From assembly GCF_002078175.1 (NCBI RefSeq), contig NZ_MWFK01000002.1:992001-1056000 (forward strand): a DNA stretch of 64,000 nt, in the 5' to 3' direction. The position numbers were made by a program, and so were the translations under genes. Every line of letters begins with the position of its first letter. Positions within the stretch are counted from its first letter, which is position 1. A model generated the notes under the pieces. That model ran no database searches. It was given only the letters and a program-made list of their open reading frames with translations, and had not been told where the DNA came from. The stretch comes from Streptomyces sp. M41(2017). GTDB lineage: Bacteria > Actinomycetota > Actinomycetes > Streptomycetales > Streptomycetaceae. Positions 40,894-49,140 of the stretch are shown here, one piece after another.

Positions 40894-41700
40894 TCAGCGG
40901 CGCGGCTTCGGCGGCAGGGGGAAGAAGCCGCTGGTCCGGGCCACGTACTCGGCGAAGCCGGGACGCTGCGCCATGTGCCGTTCCAGCATGGGCTTGCCGC
41001 TGCCCTTGGTGAGCAGGTAGCTCATCACCAGCGGGGACACCACGGACACGGCCGCGGCGGCGCCGCTGTCGCAGGTGAACAGGAACAGGCCCCACCAGAC
41101 GCAGAAGTCGCCGAAGTAGTTGGGGTGCCGCGTCCAGCTCCACAGGCCCCGGTCCATGACCTTGCCCTGGTTGGCCGGGTCCCGCTTGAAGCGGGCGAGC
41201 TGGGCGTCGCCCACCGCCTCGAAGAACAGACCGCACACCCAGAGCGCCGCGCCCGCCCAGGCGAATCCCGTCACGGGCCCCGGTACGTACTGCGCCGCCT
41301 GGACGGGCAGCGACACCAGCCACACCAGGGCGCCCTGCAGGAGGTACACCATGCGCAGGGCGTAGAGGTCACGGTTGCCGGGGGCCTTGGCGAGCATCGC
41401 GTCGTAGCGCGGATCCTCGCCGTGCCCCCGTCCGCGGCGCGCGATGTGCGCGGCCAGCCGCAGCCCCCACACCGCGGTGAGGGCCGTGACCAGCACACGT
41501 CGTACGTCGTCGCCCTCGCCGGCGGACGCCGCGAAGGACACCAGGGCCACCGCGGTGAACCCGATCCCCCAGGCGACGTCCACGATGCGGTGCAGGCCCT
41601 TGCGTACGGCGACCGCGAACGTGACCAGCATGACGGCGAACGCGGCGCCGGCCGCGAACCCGAGGTTCTGGGCGAACGCCGCCCAGGGGAAGCCGCTCAT
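40894..41700 (-). CDS. DUF1295 membrane oxidoreductase-like protein
   Basis: A 268-residue integral membrane protein with about six to seven helices, of the DUF1295 / steroid 5-alpha-reductase C-terminal type. The diagnostic C-terminal motif is GLWSWTRHPNYFGDFCVWWG, followed by LLTKGSGKPMLERHM. Homologue of Rv0446c by order in the SigK locus. Such proteins may reduce double bonds in lipid chains using NADPH; the actual reaction is not established. The ATG at 41700 overlaps the stop of the upstream methyltransferase (ATGA), and it is the last of five coupled genes. Confidence 0.88.
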   Translation of the reverse strand: MSGFPWAAFAQNLGFAAGAAFAVMLVTFAVAVRKGLHRIVDVAWGIGFTAVALVSFAASAGEGDDVRRVLVTALTAVWGLRLAAHIARRGRGHGEDPRYDAMLAKAPGNRDLYALRMVYLLQGALVWLVSLPVQAAQYVPGPVTGFAWAGAALWVCGLFFEAVGDAQLARFKRDPANQGKVMDRGLWSWTRHPNYFGDFCVWWGLFLFTCDSGAAAAVSVVSPLVMSYLLTKGSGKPMLERHMAQRPGFAEYVARTSGFFPLPPKPRR

Positions 41701-43016
41701 CGCTCGTCCGTCTCCGCGTACCAGGTGTGCGGGACGGCGGGCATCCCGGCCGCCCCGTCGGGGGTGGGCCGCACACTGAGGATCTGGTCGACGCCCATGC
41801 GGCGCTCCTCGAAGGCGAGAGCCCCGCCGACGAGGTACAGCCGCCACACGCGGGCGGTCTCCTCACCGACGAGCCGCACGAAGTCGTCCCACCGCTCCTC
41901 CAGGGTGCGGTGCCAGGCGGCGACGGTGCGCACGTAGTGCTCGCGCAGCGATTCGACGGAACGCACTTCGAGTCCGGCGCCCTCCAGGAGTCCGACGGTC
42001 TCCCCGAGCGGCCGCATGTGCATGTCGGGGGCGATGTACGCCTCGATGAACGCGCCGCCGCCCGGAGCGACCGACCCCCGGGACATCTGCTGCACGAGCA
42101 CCCGCCCCTGGGGACGGACCAGGCGGCGCAGGGCGGCGGCGAACGCGGGGTACTCGGCGTCGCCGACGTGCTCGCCCATCTCGACCGTGGCGACCGCGTC
42201 GTAGGCGCCGCCCTCAATGTCCCGGTAGTCCTGGCACACCACGTCGACGAGGTGCTCCAGCCCGCGCTCGCGGACCTGCTCGCGGACGTACGCGGCCTGC
42301 TCGGCGGCCAGTGTGACGGCGGTGACCTGCGTCTTGTACTCCTCGGCCGCGTAGAGCGTGAGGGAGCCCCAGCCGCACCCGATGTCGAGGAGCCGGGCTC
42401 CGGGCACGAGGGCGAGCTTGCGGCAGATCAGTTCCAGCTTGGCGCGCTGGGCGTCGGCGGGCCCGAAGCCGGGGTCCTCGCTCGTCCAGTAGCCGCTGGA
42501 GTAGGCCATGGTCTCGTCGAGGAGGAGGCGGTAGAACGCGTTCGACAGGTCGTAGTGGTGGCTGATGGCGGCCCGGTCGCGGGACCTGCTGTGCAGGCCG
42601 CCGCGCAGGCGGGCCTGGGAGGCGGGCGTGGGCGGCCGGGGGCCGACGGCTCCGAGGCGTACGGCGGCGCCGACGGCCTGGACCCGGTCGGCGAGGCCGA
42701 TCCGGGGGGCGTGCAGGCCGCGTTCGCGGGCGGCCGCCCACATCACCCGCAGCGCCACGGCGAGATCGCCGTCGACGTCGAGTTCGCGGGTGACGTAGGC
42801 CTGCGCGAGGCCGAGTTCGCCGGGCTGCCAGAGCAGCCGCCGCAGGGCGCGTCGCGAGCGCACCACGACGACGGGGGTGTCCGCAGGTCCGGCCTCGCTG
42901 CCGTCCCAGGCGCGCACCCGCAGCGGGAGGGGGCCGCCGAGCGCCTCCTCGGCCAGGGCGGCGAGCCGGTGGGCGGCGCCGCGACGGACGGCGCGGGCGG
43001 CGGGCGCGGTGCTCAT
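41697..43016 (-). CDS. cyclopropane-fatty-acyl-phospholipid synthase family methyltransferase (second copy)
   Basis: A 439-residue SAM-dependent methyltransferase that modifies unsaturated acyl chains in membrane phospholipids. An N-terminal lipid-binding domain (FGQ-like PGELGLAQAYVTRELDVDGD) is followed by the catalytic domain: ISHHYDLSNAFYRLLLDETM, YSSGYW, the SAM loop GARLLDIGCGWGSLTLYAAE, and VEMGEHVGDAEYPAF where true CFA synthases read SVEMIEHVG. The C-terminal cap includes FIEAYIAPDMHMRPLGE and WRLYLVGGALAFEERRMGV. It is a diverged paralogue of the preceding gene. Its ATG overlaps that gene's stop (ATGA). Confidence 0.9.
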   Translation of the reverse strand: MSTAPAARAVRRGAAHRLAALAEEALGGPLPLRVRAWDGSEAGPADTPVVVVRSRRALRRLLWQPGELGLAQAYVTRELDVDGDLAVALRVMWAAARERGLHAPRIGLADRVQAVGAAVRLGAVGPRPPTPASQARLRGGLHSRSRDRAAISHHYDLSNAFYRLLLDETMAYSSGYWTSEDPGFGPADAQRAKLELICRKLALVPGARLLDIGCGWGSLTLYAAEEYKTQVTAVTLAAEQAAYVREQVRERGLEHLVDVVCQDYRDIEGGAYDAVATVEMGEHVGDAEYPAFAAALRRLVRPQGRVLVQQMSRGSVAPGGGAFIEAYIAPDMHMRPLGETVGLLEGAGLEVRSVESLREHYVRTVAAWHRTLEERWDDFVRLVGEETARVWRLYLVGGALAFEERRMGVDQILSVRPTPDGAAGMPAVPHTWYAETDER

Positions 43017-44281
43017 GGGGTGGGGACCTCCTTGGTGAACAGGTACTGCTGGACGTCGAGATAGCCGGAGCGGAACCCGGCCTCTGAGTAGGCGAGGTAG
43101 AAGGTCCACATGCGGCGGAAGGTCTCGTCGAAGCCGAGGGCGGCGACCTCGTCGGCCCGCTCCGTGAACCGCTCGCGCCACAGGCGCAGGGTCTCCGCGT
43201 AGTGGGCTCCGAAGGCGTCCCTGCGGGTGGTGCGCAGGGTGGTGTGCTCGCGGGTCACGTCCTCCACGGCTTCCACGGAGGGCAGCAGCCCGCCGGGGAA
43301 GATGTACTTCTGGATCCAGGTGAAGGTGTCGCGGGAGGCGCGCATCCGGTCGTGCGGCATGGTGATCGCCTGGAGGGCGACGCGGCCGCCGGGGACGAGC
43401 AGGGTGTCGAGGGCGGCGAAGTAGGTGGGCCAGAACTCCTCGCCCACGGCCTCGATCATCTCGACGCTGACCACGGCGTCGTAGGTGCCCACGGCCTCGC
43501 GGTAGTCGCACAGTTCGATGGCGACGCGGTCGTCGAGCCCGGCCTCGCGGACGCGTTGCCGGGCCAGGTCGCGTTGTTCGCGGGACAGGGTGAGCGAGGT
43601 GACGTGGGCTCCGCGTCCGGCGGCTCGGATGGCCAACTCGCCCCACCCGGTGCCGATTTCGAGGAGGCGGGTGCCGGGTCCGACCTCGGCGAGGTCGAGC
43701 AGTCGGTCGATCTTGCGGTGCTGGGCGGCGGGGAGGAGGTCCCAGGTGGCGGGGAAGCCGCGGAAGAGCGCCGCGGAGTAGCTGAGGGTGTCGTCCAGGA
43801 AGAGCGCGAACAGCTCGTTGGACAGGTCGTAGTGGCGGCTGATGTTGTCGCGGGCGCCGGCGGGGGTGTTGCGCTGGACGTCGGGCCGGCGCAGCGCCCA
43901 GAGGCCCCGCAGCTTCTGGAGGGGCGCCGGGATCAGCCCGGCCGCGTTGCCGGCGAGCACGGTGAGCGCGGCGACCAGGTCGGGCGCGTCCCACTCCCCC
44001 GCCATGTAGGACTCGCCGAAGCCGATGAGTCCCTGTGTTCCGATCCGGGCGTGGAAGGCGGCCGGGTCGTGGATGTCGATGACCGGGCCGCCGAGGCCGA
44101 CGCGGGTTCCGTCGGCGAACCGGGCCTGCAGGGGCAGGCGTTCGAATGCTCGGCGCAGGACGGCGCGGGTGACGGCGGTGCGGGCGCGCGAGGCGTCCGG
44201 TCGCGTCACGACGTCCGGCCAGCTGACCGGGTCGGTGTCCTGTCGTGGCGTCTCGACGGGGCAGGACTCGGCTGTCCTCAT
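43013..44281 (-). CDS. cyclopropane-fatty-acyl-phospholipid synthase family methyltransferase, UfaA1-like
   Basis: A 422-residue SAM-dependent lipid methyltransferase, closest by length and position to UfaA1 (Rv0447c) of the mycobacterial sigK locus. Motifs: GFGESYMAGEWDAPDLVAAL in the N-terminal domain, then ISRHYDLSNELFALFLDDTL, YSAALF, the SAM site GTRLLEIGTGWGELAIRAAG, LSREQRDLARQRVREAGL, VSVEMIEAVGEEFWPTYFAA and IQKYIFPGGLLPSVEAVE. In UfaA1-type proteins the product is a methyl-branched or cyclopropane acyl chain; which one here is unknown. Coupled by ATGA overlaps to DUF1365 upstream and the second methyltransferase downstream. Confidence 0.9.
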   Translation of the reverse strand: MRTAESCPVETPRQDTDPVSWPDVVTRPDASRARTAVTRAVLRRAFERLPLQARFADGTRVGLGGPVIDIHDPAAFHARIGTQGLIGFGESYMAGEWDAPDLVAALTVLAGNAAGLIPAPLQKLRGLWALRRPDVQRNTPAGARDNISRHYDLSNELFALFLDDTLSYSAALFRGFPATWDLLPAAQHRKIDRLLDLAEVGPGTRLLEIGTGWGELAIRAAGRGAHVTSLTLSREQRDLARQRVREAGLDDRVAIELCDYREAVGTYDAVVSVEMIEAVGEEFWPTYFAALDTLLVPGGRVALQAITMPHDRMRASRDTFTWIQKYIFPGGLLPSVEAVEDVTREHTTLRTTRRDAFGAHYAETLRLWRERFTERADEVAALGFDETFRRMWTFYLAYSEAGFRSGYLDVQQYLFTKEVPTP

Positions 44282-45009
44282 TTCACGTTCTCCTGGGTTC
44301 GACGAGGGGTGCGGGGCTGCACGGGCAGTCCCCGCAGATAGAGGCGGACACCGTGCAGCCGGATGGCGGCGGACACGGCGACGGTGGACCAGGGGTGGCG
44401 CAGCGCCTGACGCAGCAGCGCGCCGACGGTGGCCGCCCGGCGCGTTCCGCGTACGGTCGCGGTGAAGGGACGGGTTCCCTCGCGTTCCAGATGTACCGTC
44501 AGGTTCAGCCGGTCGTCGGGTTCGGGCAGCCGCATCCGGTACGCGCCGTCGACGGGGAAGAACGGCGAGACGTAGAACTCCTTGCGGGTCCGTGCGGTGT
44601 CGCTGCCGTCGGGGTGGAGCAGGTAGGTGTGCCGTTCGCCGTACGTGTTGTGGACCTCGGCGACGACGCAGCGCCGGGTGCCGTCCGGGTCGTGGCACCA
44701 GTACAGGGTCAGCGGGTTGAAGACGTGGCCGAGGACGCGGGCGTGGGCGAGCATCAGCACGTCGCCGCCGAGCAGGTCGATGCCGTGCGACGCGAGGTAC
44801 CGGTCCAGGCCGGCGCGGATGGTCGGCTGGTCCCCGTCGAAGTGGTCACGGGCGTCGAACCGGGCCAACGGCCTGAGCAGCAGGGGAAGTTCGGGCGGAC
44901 GGTCGGGGTCGGTCAGCCACATGTAGGTGCGGTGGCGCAGCGCGTACCGGCGGGGCGCGGTCCGTATGTGGGCGACCGTGCAGGGGTAGAGGGCGGGGGC
45001 CGCGGTCAC
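44278..45009 (-). CDS. DUF1365 family protein
   Basis: A 243-residue cytosolic protein of the DUF1365 family, homologous by order to Rv0448c. Conserved features: the N-terminal VAHIRTAPRRYALRHRTYMW, LLGGDVLMLAHARVLGHVFN then PLTLYWCHD, VVAEVHNTYGERHTYLL and KEFYVSPFFPVDGAYRMRLP. It always travels with CFA-type synthases and the FAD oxidoreductase; the biochemical function is unknown, but participation in acyl-chain modification is likely. The GTG start at 45009 overlaps the amine oxidase stop, and its own stop overlaps the next ATG. Confidence 0.9.
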   Translation of the reverse strand: MTAAPALYPCTVAHIRTAPRRYALRHRTYMWLTDPDRPPELPLLLRPLARFDARDHFDGDQPTIRAGLDRYLASHGIDLLGGDVLMLAHARVLGHVFNPLTLYWCHDPDGTRRCVVAEVHNTYGERHTYLLHPDGSDTARTRKEFYVSPFFPVDGAYRMRLPEPDDRLNLTVHLEREGTRPFTATVRGTRRAATVGALLRQALRHPWSTVAVSAAIRLHGVRLYLRGLPVQPRTPRRTQENVK

Positions 45010-46337
45010 CAGGTCACCCCCAGTGCGGCGGCCGCCTCGACTCCGGAGCGGCAGCCGTCCTCGTGGAAGCCCCAGCCGTGGTAGGCCCCGGCGTAGGCGG
45101 TCACGTGGCTGTTGAGGGCCGGGAGCCGGCGCTGCGCCGCGACCGACTCGGGGGTGTACACGGGGTGTTCGTACTCCATGCGGGCCAGCACCCGGGCCGG
45201 GTCGACCCGGTCGCCGCCGCCCAGGGTGACGACGTACGTCTCGGGTGCGTCGAGCCGCTGGAGGCGGTTCATGTCGTAGCTCACCCGGACCCGGTCCGCT
45301 CCGGCGTCGCAGGCGGGCATGAGGTAGTTCCAGGAGGCGCGTGCTCCGCGGGCGCGCGGCAGCAGGGTGGTGTCGGTGTGCAGGAGGGTGGCGTTGCGCG
45401 AGTAGCGGAACGTGCCGAGCACCTCGCGCTCCGCCTCACTGGGATCGGCGAGCAGCCGCAGTGCCTGGTCGGGGTGGACGGCGATCACGACGGAGTCGTA
45501 CGAGGCGGTGGTGCCGTCCTCGGTGGTGATGTCGACTCCGTCGGCGTGCCGGCGGACGGCCCGGACGGGGGCGGAGGTGTGCACGGCGTCGAGCTGCTTG
45601 GCGAGCCGGTCGACGTAGGAGCGGGAGCCGCCGGTCACCGTGCGCCAGACCGGTGAGTCGCCCACCGAGAGCATGCCGTGGTGGTCCATGAAGCGGAACA
45701 GGTAGGCGGCGGGGTAGCGGCGTGCGGTGGCGGCGTCGCAGGACCAGACCGCGGAGACCAGCGGGGTCATGAAGTGCCGGGTGAAGTAGGCGGAGAAGCG
45801 GTGCCGGACCAGGAACTCGCCCAGGGTGAGGGTGTCCTCGCCGTCCTCGGTGCCCTCGACGCCCTCGGCGAGCAGTCGGCGGGCGGCGCGGTGGAAGGCC
45901 GGCACCTCGGTGAGCATGCGCAGGTACGGTCCGCGCAGGGCGTTGCCGGGCCGGGGGAAGAGGCCCGCGGGGCCGCGGGCGCCCGCGTACTCGAGGCCGC
46001 ATCCCTCGCACCGTACGGACATGCTCATCTCGGACTCCTGGGTGGCGACGCCCAGTTCGGCGAACAGCCGCAGGAGGTTGGGGTAGGTGCGGTGGTTGTG
46101 CACGATGAACCCGGAGTCGACGCGGTGCACCCGGCCGTCGGAGGAGGCGAGGTCGTGGGTGTGCGCGTGGCCGCCGAGCCGGTCGTCCGCCTCGTAGACC
46201 GCCACGGACCGCGTCCGGCTCAGCACGTGCGCGGCGGTGAGGCCGGCAACTCCCCCGCCGATCACGGCCGTGCGTCCCGCCTCCCGCCGTCCGGCGCGCC
46301 CCGCGTCGCCGCCAGAAGCGTCTGCGGACCTGTCCAT
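45006..46337 (-). CDS. FAD-dependent amine oxidase-like oxidoreductase
   Basis: A 443-residue flavoprotein of the amine oxidase / phytoene desaturase superfamily, homologue of Rv0449c by order. The dinucleotide-binding motif is TAVIGGGVAGLTAAHVLSR (residues 23-41) with YEADDRLGGHAHTHD following. The substrate domain includes VDSGFIVHNHRTYPNLLRLF and SDMSMSVRCEGCGLEYAG (in sequence ESEMSMSVRCEGCGLEYAG), and the C-terminal FAD contact is YAGAYHGWGFHEDGCRSGVE. It is the first gene of the lipid operon. Its ATG lies 45 bp after a SigK-type promoter. It probably oxidises or desaturates acyl chains with the methyltransferases. Confidence 0.9.
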   Translation of the reverse strand: MDRSADASGGDAGRAGRREAGRTAVIGGGVAGLTAAHVLSRTRSVAVYEADDRLGGHAHTHDLASSDGRVHRVDSGFIVHNHRTYPNLLRLFAELGVATQESEMSMSVRCEGCGLEYAGARGPAGLFPRPGNALRGPYLRMLTEVPAFHRAARRLLAEGVEGTEDGEDTLTLGEFLVRHRFSAYFTRHFMTPLVSAVWSCDAATARRYPAAYLFRFMDHHGMLSVGDSPVWRTVTGGSRSYVDRLAKQLDAVHTSAPVRAVRRHADGVDITTEDGTTASYDSVVIAVHPDQALRLLADPSEAEREVLGTFRYSRNATLLHTDTTLLPRARGARASWNYLMPACDAGADRVRVSYDMNRLQRLDAPETYVVTLGGGDRVDPARVLARMEYEHPVYTPESVAAQRRLPALNSHVTAYAGAYHGWGFHEDGCRSGVEAAAALGVTW

Positions 46338-46381
46338 CGTCGTTCCTCCCGCCCGGCTCCCTCGTCAGAGCTCTCGGTGGT

Positions 46382-46409
46382 ATTCCGAAGCTGGGCCCTC
46401 CACGGATTG
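46382..46409 (-). promoter_or_regulatory. SigK-type promoter of the lipid-modification operon
   Basis: On the minus strand CAATCC (46409-46404), a 16-bp spacer and CGGAAT (46387-46382) precede the amine oxidase ATG by 45 bp. The block GGCAATCCGTGG and the trailing GCTTCGGA are identical to the sigK promoter, with the same spacing, while the spacer centre differs. Confidence 0.75.
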
Positions 46410-46887
46410 CCTCGGGCGCGATCTTCCTCAAATCGGGTGAGCGGATCCCGGAAGGCGGTACGGGAGGGCGGCGGAGCGGAGGCCCGCCCTCGGGACCGGC
46501 CCCGGGACGTTCCGGACGGCTCCCAGGAATCGTGGGCGGATCGCGGCGTCGATCCCCGCCGGCGGACGGACCGCGTCGAATCCGAACCAGGGGTCCCCGC
46601 GGGCCGCGCGTACGTGGTCCAGTGCGGGCGGTGGGCCCACTGGGCCGGGCGGTAGCGGACGTGGTTCTCGGGGTCGGCACCGGGTGCCGCCATGGCCGCG
46701 TGGTGCTGGATCCGCTGCGCCGCGCCCCCAGGCACCGAAGCGCGCGCGGCGCGCTTTTCGTAGGCGACATCCCTACACATAAGGGAAAAATAAGAGCAGA
46801 CTGGCGGGTATGCGGTCCTGACCGCTCGCCCCTCGGGCACGGTCGGACCGTGGAGATCGGATCGGACCAGATCGGAGGAGACGAGTC
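46410..46887. other. intergenic region between the lipid operon and the SPW protein
   Basis: About 480 bp without a convincing gene. Minus-strand frames in 46430-46720 give protein-like stretches (for example GADPENHVRYRPAQWAHRPH), but they have no start signal or family match and could be a decayed gene. A notably AT-rich stretch, CCTACACATAAGGGAAAAAT at 46772-46791, just after a GCGCGCGGCGCGC inverted repeat, probably marks the promoter of the SPW gene. Confidence 0.4.
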
Positions 46888-47325
46888 ATGGCCAACGTCT
46901 CGCATCACACCGGCGACATCACCGGCCACCCCGACGCATCGGAGATGCGTGCCCGGTACGACCGCGTGATGGGCGGCCGCGACGTCGCGCTGGTGGACGG
47001 GCCGGTGTTCCTGCTCGGCCTGTACTGCGCCGTGTCACCGTGGATCCTGCACTACACGTCGAGCCAGCCCGCGCTGGCGACGCACAACCTGATCATGGGC
47101 ATCGCCATCGCGGTACTCGCGCTCGGGTTCACCGTCACACCCGAGCGGATGTACGGCCTCAGCTGGGCGATCTGCGCGATGGGCGCGTGGATGATCATCT
47201 CGCCGTGGATCGTCGGCACCAGCCCGGACACCGGTGTGGTGGTCAACAGCATCATCGTCGGCGCGATCGCCGTCGTCCTCGGAGCGGTCTGCGCGCTGAC
47301 GGCGACCAGAGGCGCCCGGAGGTAG
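46888..47325 (+). CDS. SPW-repeat membrane protein
   Basis: A 145-residue membrane protein with four hydrophobic segments arranged as two SPW repeats: LGLYCAVSPWILHYTSS and AWMIISPWIVGTSPD, each carrying the Ser-Pro-Trp signature. The N-terminal 40 residues are hydrophilic (HHTGDITGHPDASEMRARYD). GGAGGAGACG lies upstream of the ATG. The repeat family is common in actinobacteria and its role is unknown. It is monocistronic, with a terminator beyond the stop. Confidence 0.9.
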   Translation: MANVSHHTGDITGHPDASEMRARYDRVMGGRDVALVDGPVFLLGLYCAVSPWILHYTSSQPALATHNLIMGIAIAVLALGFTVTPERMYGLSWAICAMGAWMIISPWIVGTSPDTGVVVNSIIVGAIAVVLGAVCALTATRGARR

Positions 47326-47371
47326 CACTCCCCCGGCTCACGAGACGGAACGAGGAGGGAGAGTCCGTCCT

Positions 47372-47397
47372 GCCGGCCCGCCGAAGCGCGGGCCGGC
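47372..47397. terminator. bidirectional hairpin between the SPW and acyl-CoA synthetase genes
   Basis: GCCGGCCCG (47372-47380) pairs with CGGGCCGGC (47389-47397) around CCGAAGCG, between two convergent genes. Confidence 0.7.
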
Positions 47398-47457
47398 CGC
47401 CGCGCCCGCACCCGTCCCCGCCGGACCCGTGCGGGCCCGCCGGTGCGGTGGGCGAGG

Positions 47458-48993
47458 TCAGTTGACACCCCGGTCGTGCCCCTCCCAGTACGGCCGGCGC
47501 AGCTTGTACTTCTGGAGTTTCCCGGTGGCGGTCCGCGCCAGCCGGTCCCGGAACTCGACCGAGGTCGGCGCCTTGAACCCGGCGAGACGCTCCTTGCAGT
47601 ACTGGATCAGCTCGTCCTCGGTCGCCGCCGCGCCGGGCGCGAGCACCACCAGGGCCATGACGGTCTCGCCCCACTTCTCGTGGGGGACGCCGATCACCGC
47701 GACCTCGGCGACGGCGGGGTGGCTGAAGAGCGTGTCCTCCACCTCGATGGAGGAGACGTTCTCACCCCCGGTGATGATCACGTCCTTCTTGCGGTCACTG
47801 ATCGTGAGATAGCCGTCCGCGCCGATCGATCCGCCGTCCCCGGTGTGGAACCAGCCTTCGGCCAGGGCCCGTTCGGTCTCCTCGGGCTGCTCCCAGTAGC
47901 CCTCCAGGACGACGTTCGAGCGCGCCAGGATCTCGTCGTCCGCGGAGGTGCGCAGGGTGACGCCCAGGGCCGGGGCACCGGCTCGCACCAGCTTCTCCGC
48001 CCGCGTCTGCGGGGGGAGTTCGTCCCACTCGGACCGCGCACGATTGACGGTGAGCAGCGGTGAGGTCTCGGTGAGGCCGTAGATCTGGATGAATTCCCAG
48101 CCCAGTTCGGACTCGACGCGTGCGACGGTCTTCGTGGGCGGCGGAGCCCCGGCGACGATGATGCGGACCCGGTCGCGGCCGGGGATCTCGCCCTCCCAGG
48201 AACCGGCGGCGGCCAGCACCGCGTTGACGACGGCGGGCGCGGCGCACATCACGGTCACGCCGTGCTCCGCGACCCGGCGCAGGATCTCCGTCCCGTCGAC
48301 CTTGCGCAGGACGACCTGGGGAACGCCCAGGCCCGCCATCGCGAAGGGCATCCCCCACCCGTTCGCGTGGAACATCGGCAGGGTGTGCAGATACACGTCA
48401 CGGTCGGTGACACCGGCGTGCAGGGCGAAGGTCGTGGCGTTGATCCAGATGTTCCGGTGGGTGATCTGGACGCCCTTGGGCCGGGCGGTCGTACCGCTGG
48501 TGTAGTTGATCGTCGCGGTGGCGTTCTCGTCGGCCTCCCACGGTGCCGGTTCCGCGTCGAAGCGGTACAGCTCGGCGTCCGCCGCGGCACCGAGGGTGAA
48601 CCTGTGCTTGCAGGAGACGCCCTCGAAACGGTCGGCGAGTTCGGGGTCGACGAGCAGGACGCTCGCCCCCGAGTGCTCGACGACGTAGCTCACCTCGTCC
48701 GCCGTCAGACGGAAGTTGACCGGCACGAGGACCCGGCCGTGACCGCTGACGCCGAAGAACGAGGTGAGGAGCCGGGCACTGTTGGGCGAGACGACGGCGA
48801 CGCGCGCGTCGTGCGGGACGCCGAGCGCGTCGAGCCCGGCCGCCTGCGCCCGGGCCAGCTCCCCGACGCGGCGGTAGGTCAGTCCCTCCCAGACCTCGGC
48901 CGGTTGGTCGGGTTCGTCGACGACGCCGACACGGTCGCCGTACACGGTGACGGCGCGGTCCAGGAAATCACGGGCCCCCAAAGGGACGAACAT
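47458..48993 (-). CDS. acyl-CoA synthetase (long-chain fatty acid-CoA ligase family)
   Basis: A 511-residue adenylate-forming enzyme that activates a carboxylic acid with ATP and joins it to coenzyme A. The P-loop is INYTSGTTARPKGVQITHRN, followed by HTLPMFHANGWGMPFAMAGL, the A5 motif QIYGLTETSPLLTVNRARSE (starting at Ile-Gln-Ile-Tyr), the A7 region WFHTGDGGSIGADGYLTISD and RKKDVIITGGENVSSIEVED, and the catalytic lysine in ATGKLQKYKLRRPYW. The ATG at 48993 fits the usual MFVPLGARDF start. It diverges from a GNAT gene. Chain-length preference cannot be read from sequence. Confidence 0.93.
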   Translation of the reverse strand: MFVPLGARDFLDRAVTVYGDRVGVVDEPDQPAEVWEGLTYRRVGELARAQAAGLDALGVPHDARVAVVSPNSARLLTSFFGVSGHGRVLVPVNFRLTADEVSYVVEHSGASVLLVDPELADRFEGVSCKHRFTLGAAADAELYRFDAEPAPWEADENATATINYTSGTTARPKGVQITHRNIWINATTFALHAGVTDRDVYLHTLPMFHANGWGMPFAMAGLGVPQVVLRKVDGTEILRRVAEHGVTVMCAAPAVVNAVLAAAGSWEGEIPGRDRVRIIVAGAPPPTKTVARVESELGWEFIQIYGLTETSPLLTVNRARSEWDELPPQTRAEKLVRAGAPALGVTLRTSADDEILARSNVVLEGYWEQPEETERALAEGWFHTGDGGSIGADGYLTISDRKKDVIITGGENVSSIEVEDTLFSHPAVAEVAVIGVPHEKWGETVMALVVLAPGAAATEDELIQYCKERLAGFKAPTSVEFRDRLARTATGKLQKYKLRRPYWEGHDRGVN

Positions 48994-49140
48994 CACGGCC
49001 TCCCGACGATCCGAACAAGTCCAGGGTCCATCCTGGCCATGCCTCCCCGCATCCGGACAGCCCCGGGCGGCCCCCGGTCCCGGTGCCGTGCGGCGCGAGG
49101 CACCCTTGGCCGCCACCGCCCGACGCGCAAGGATCGTCCG

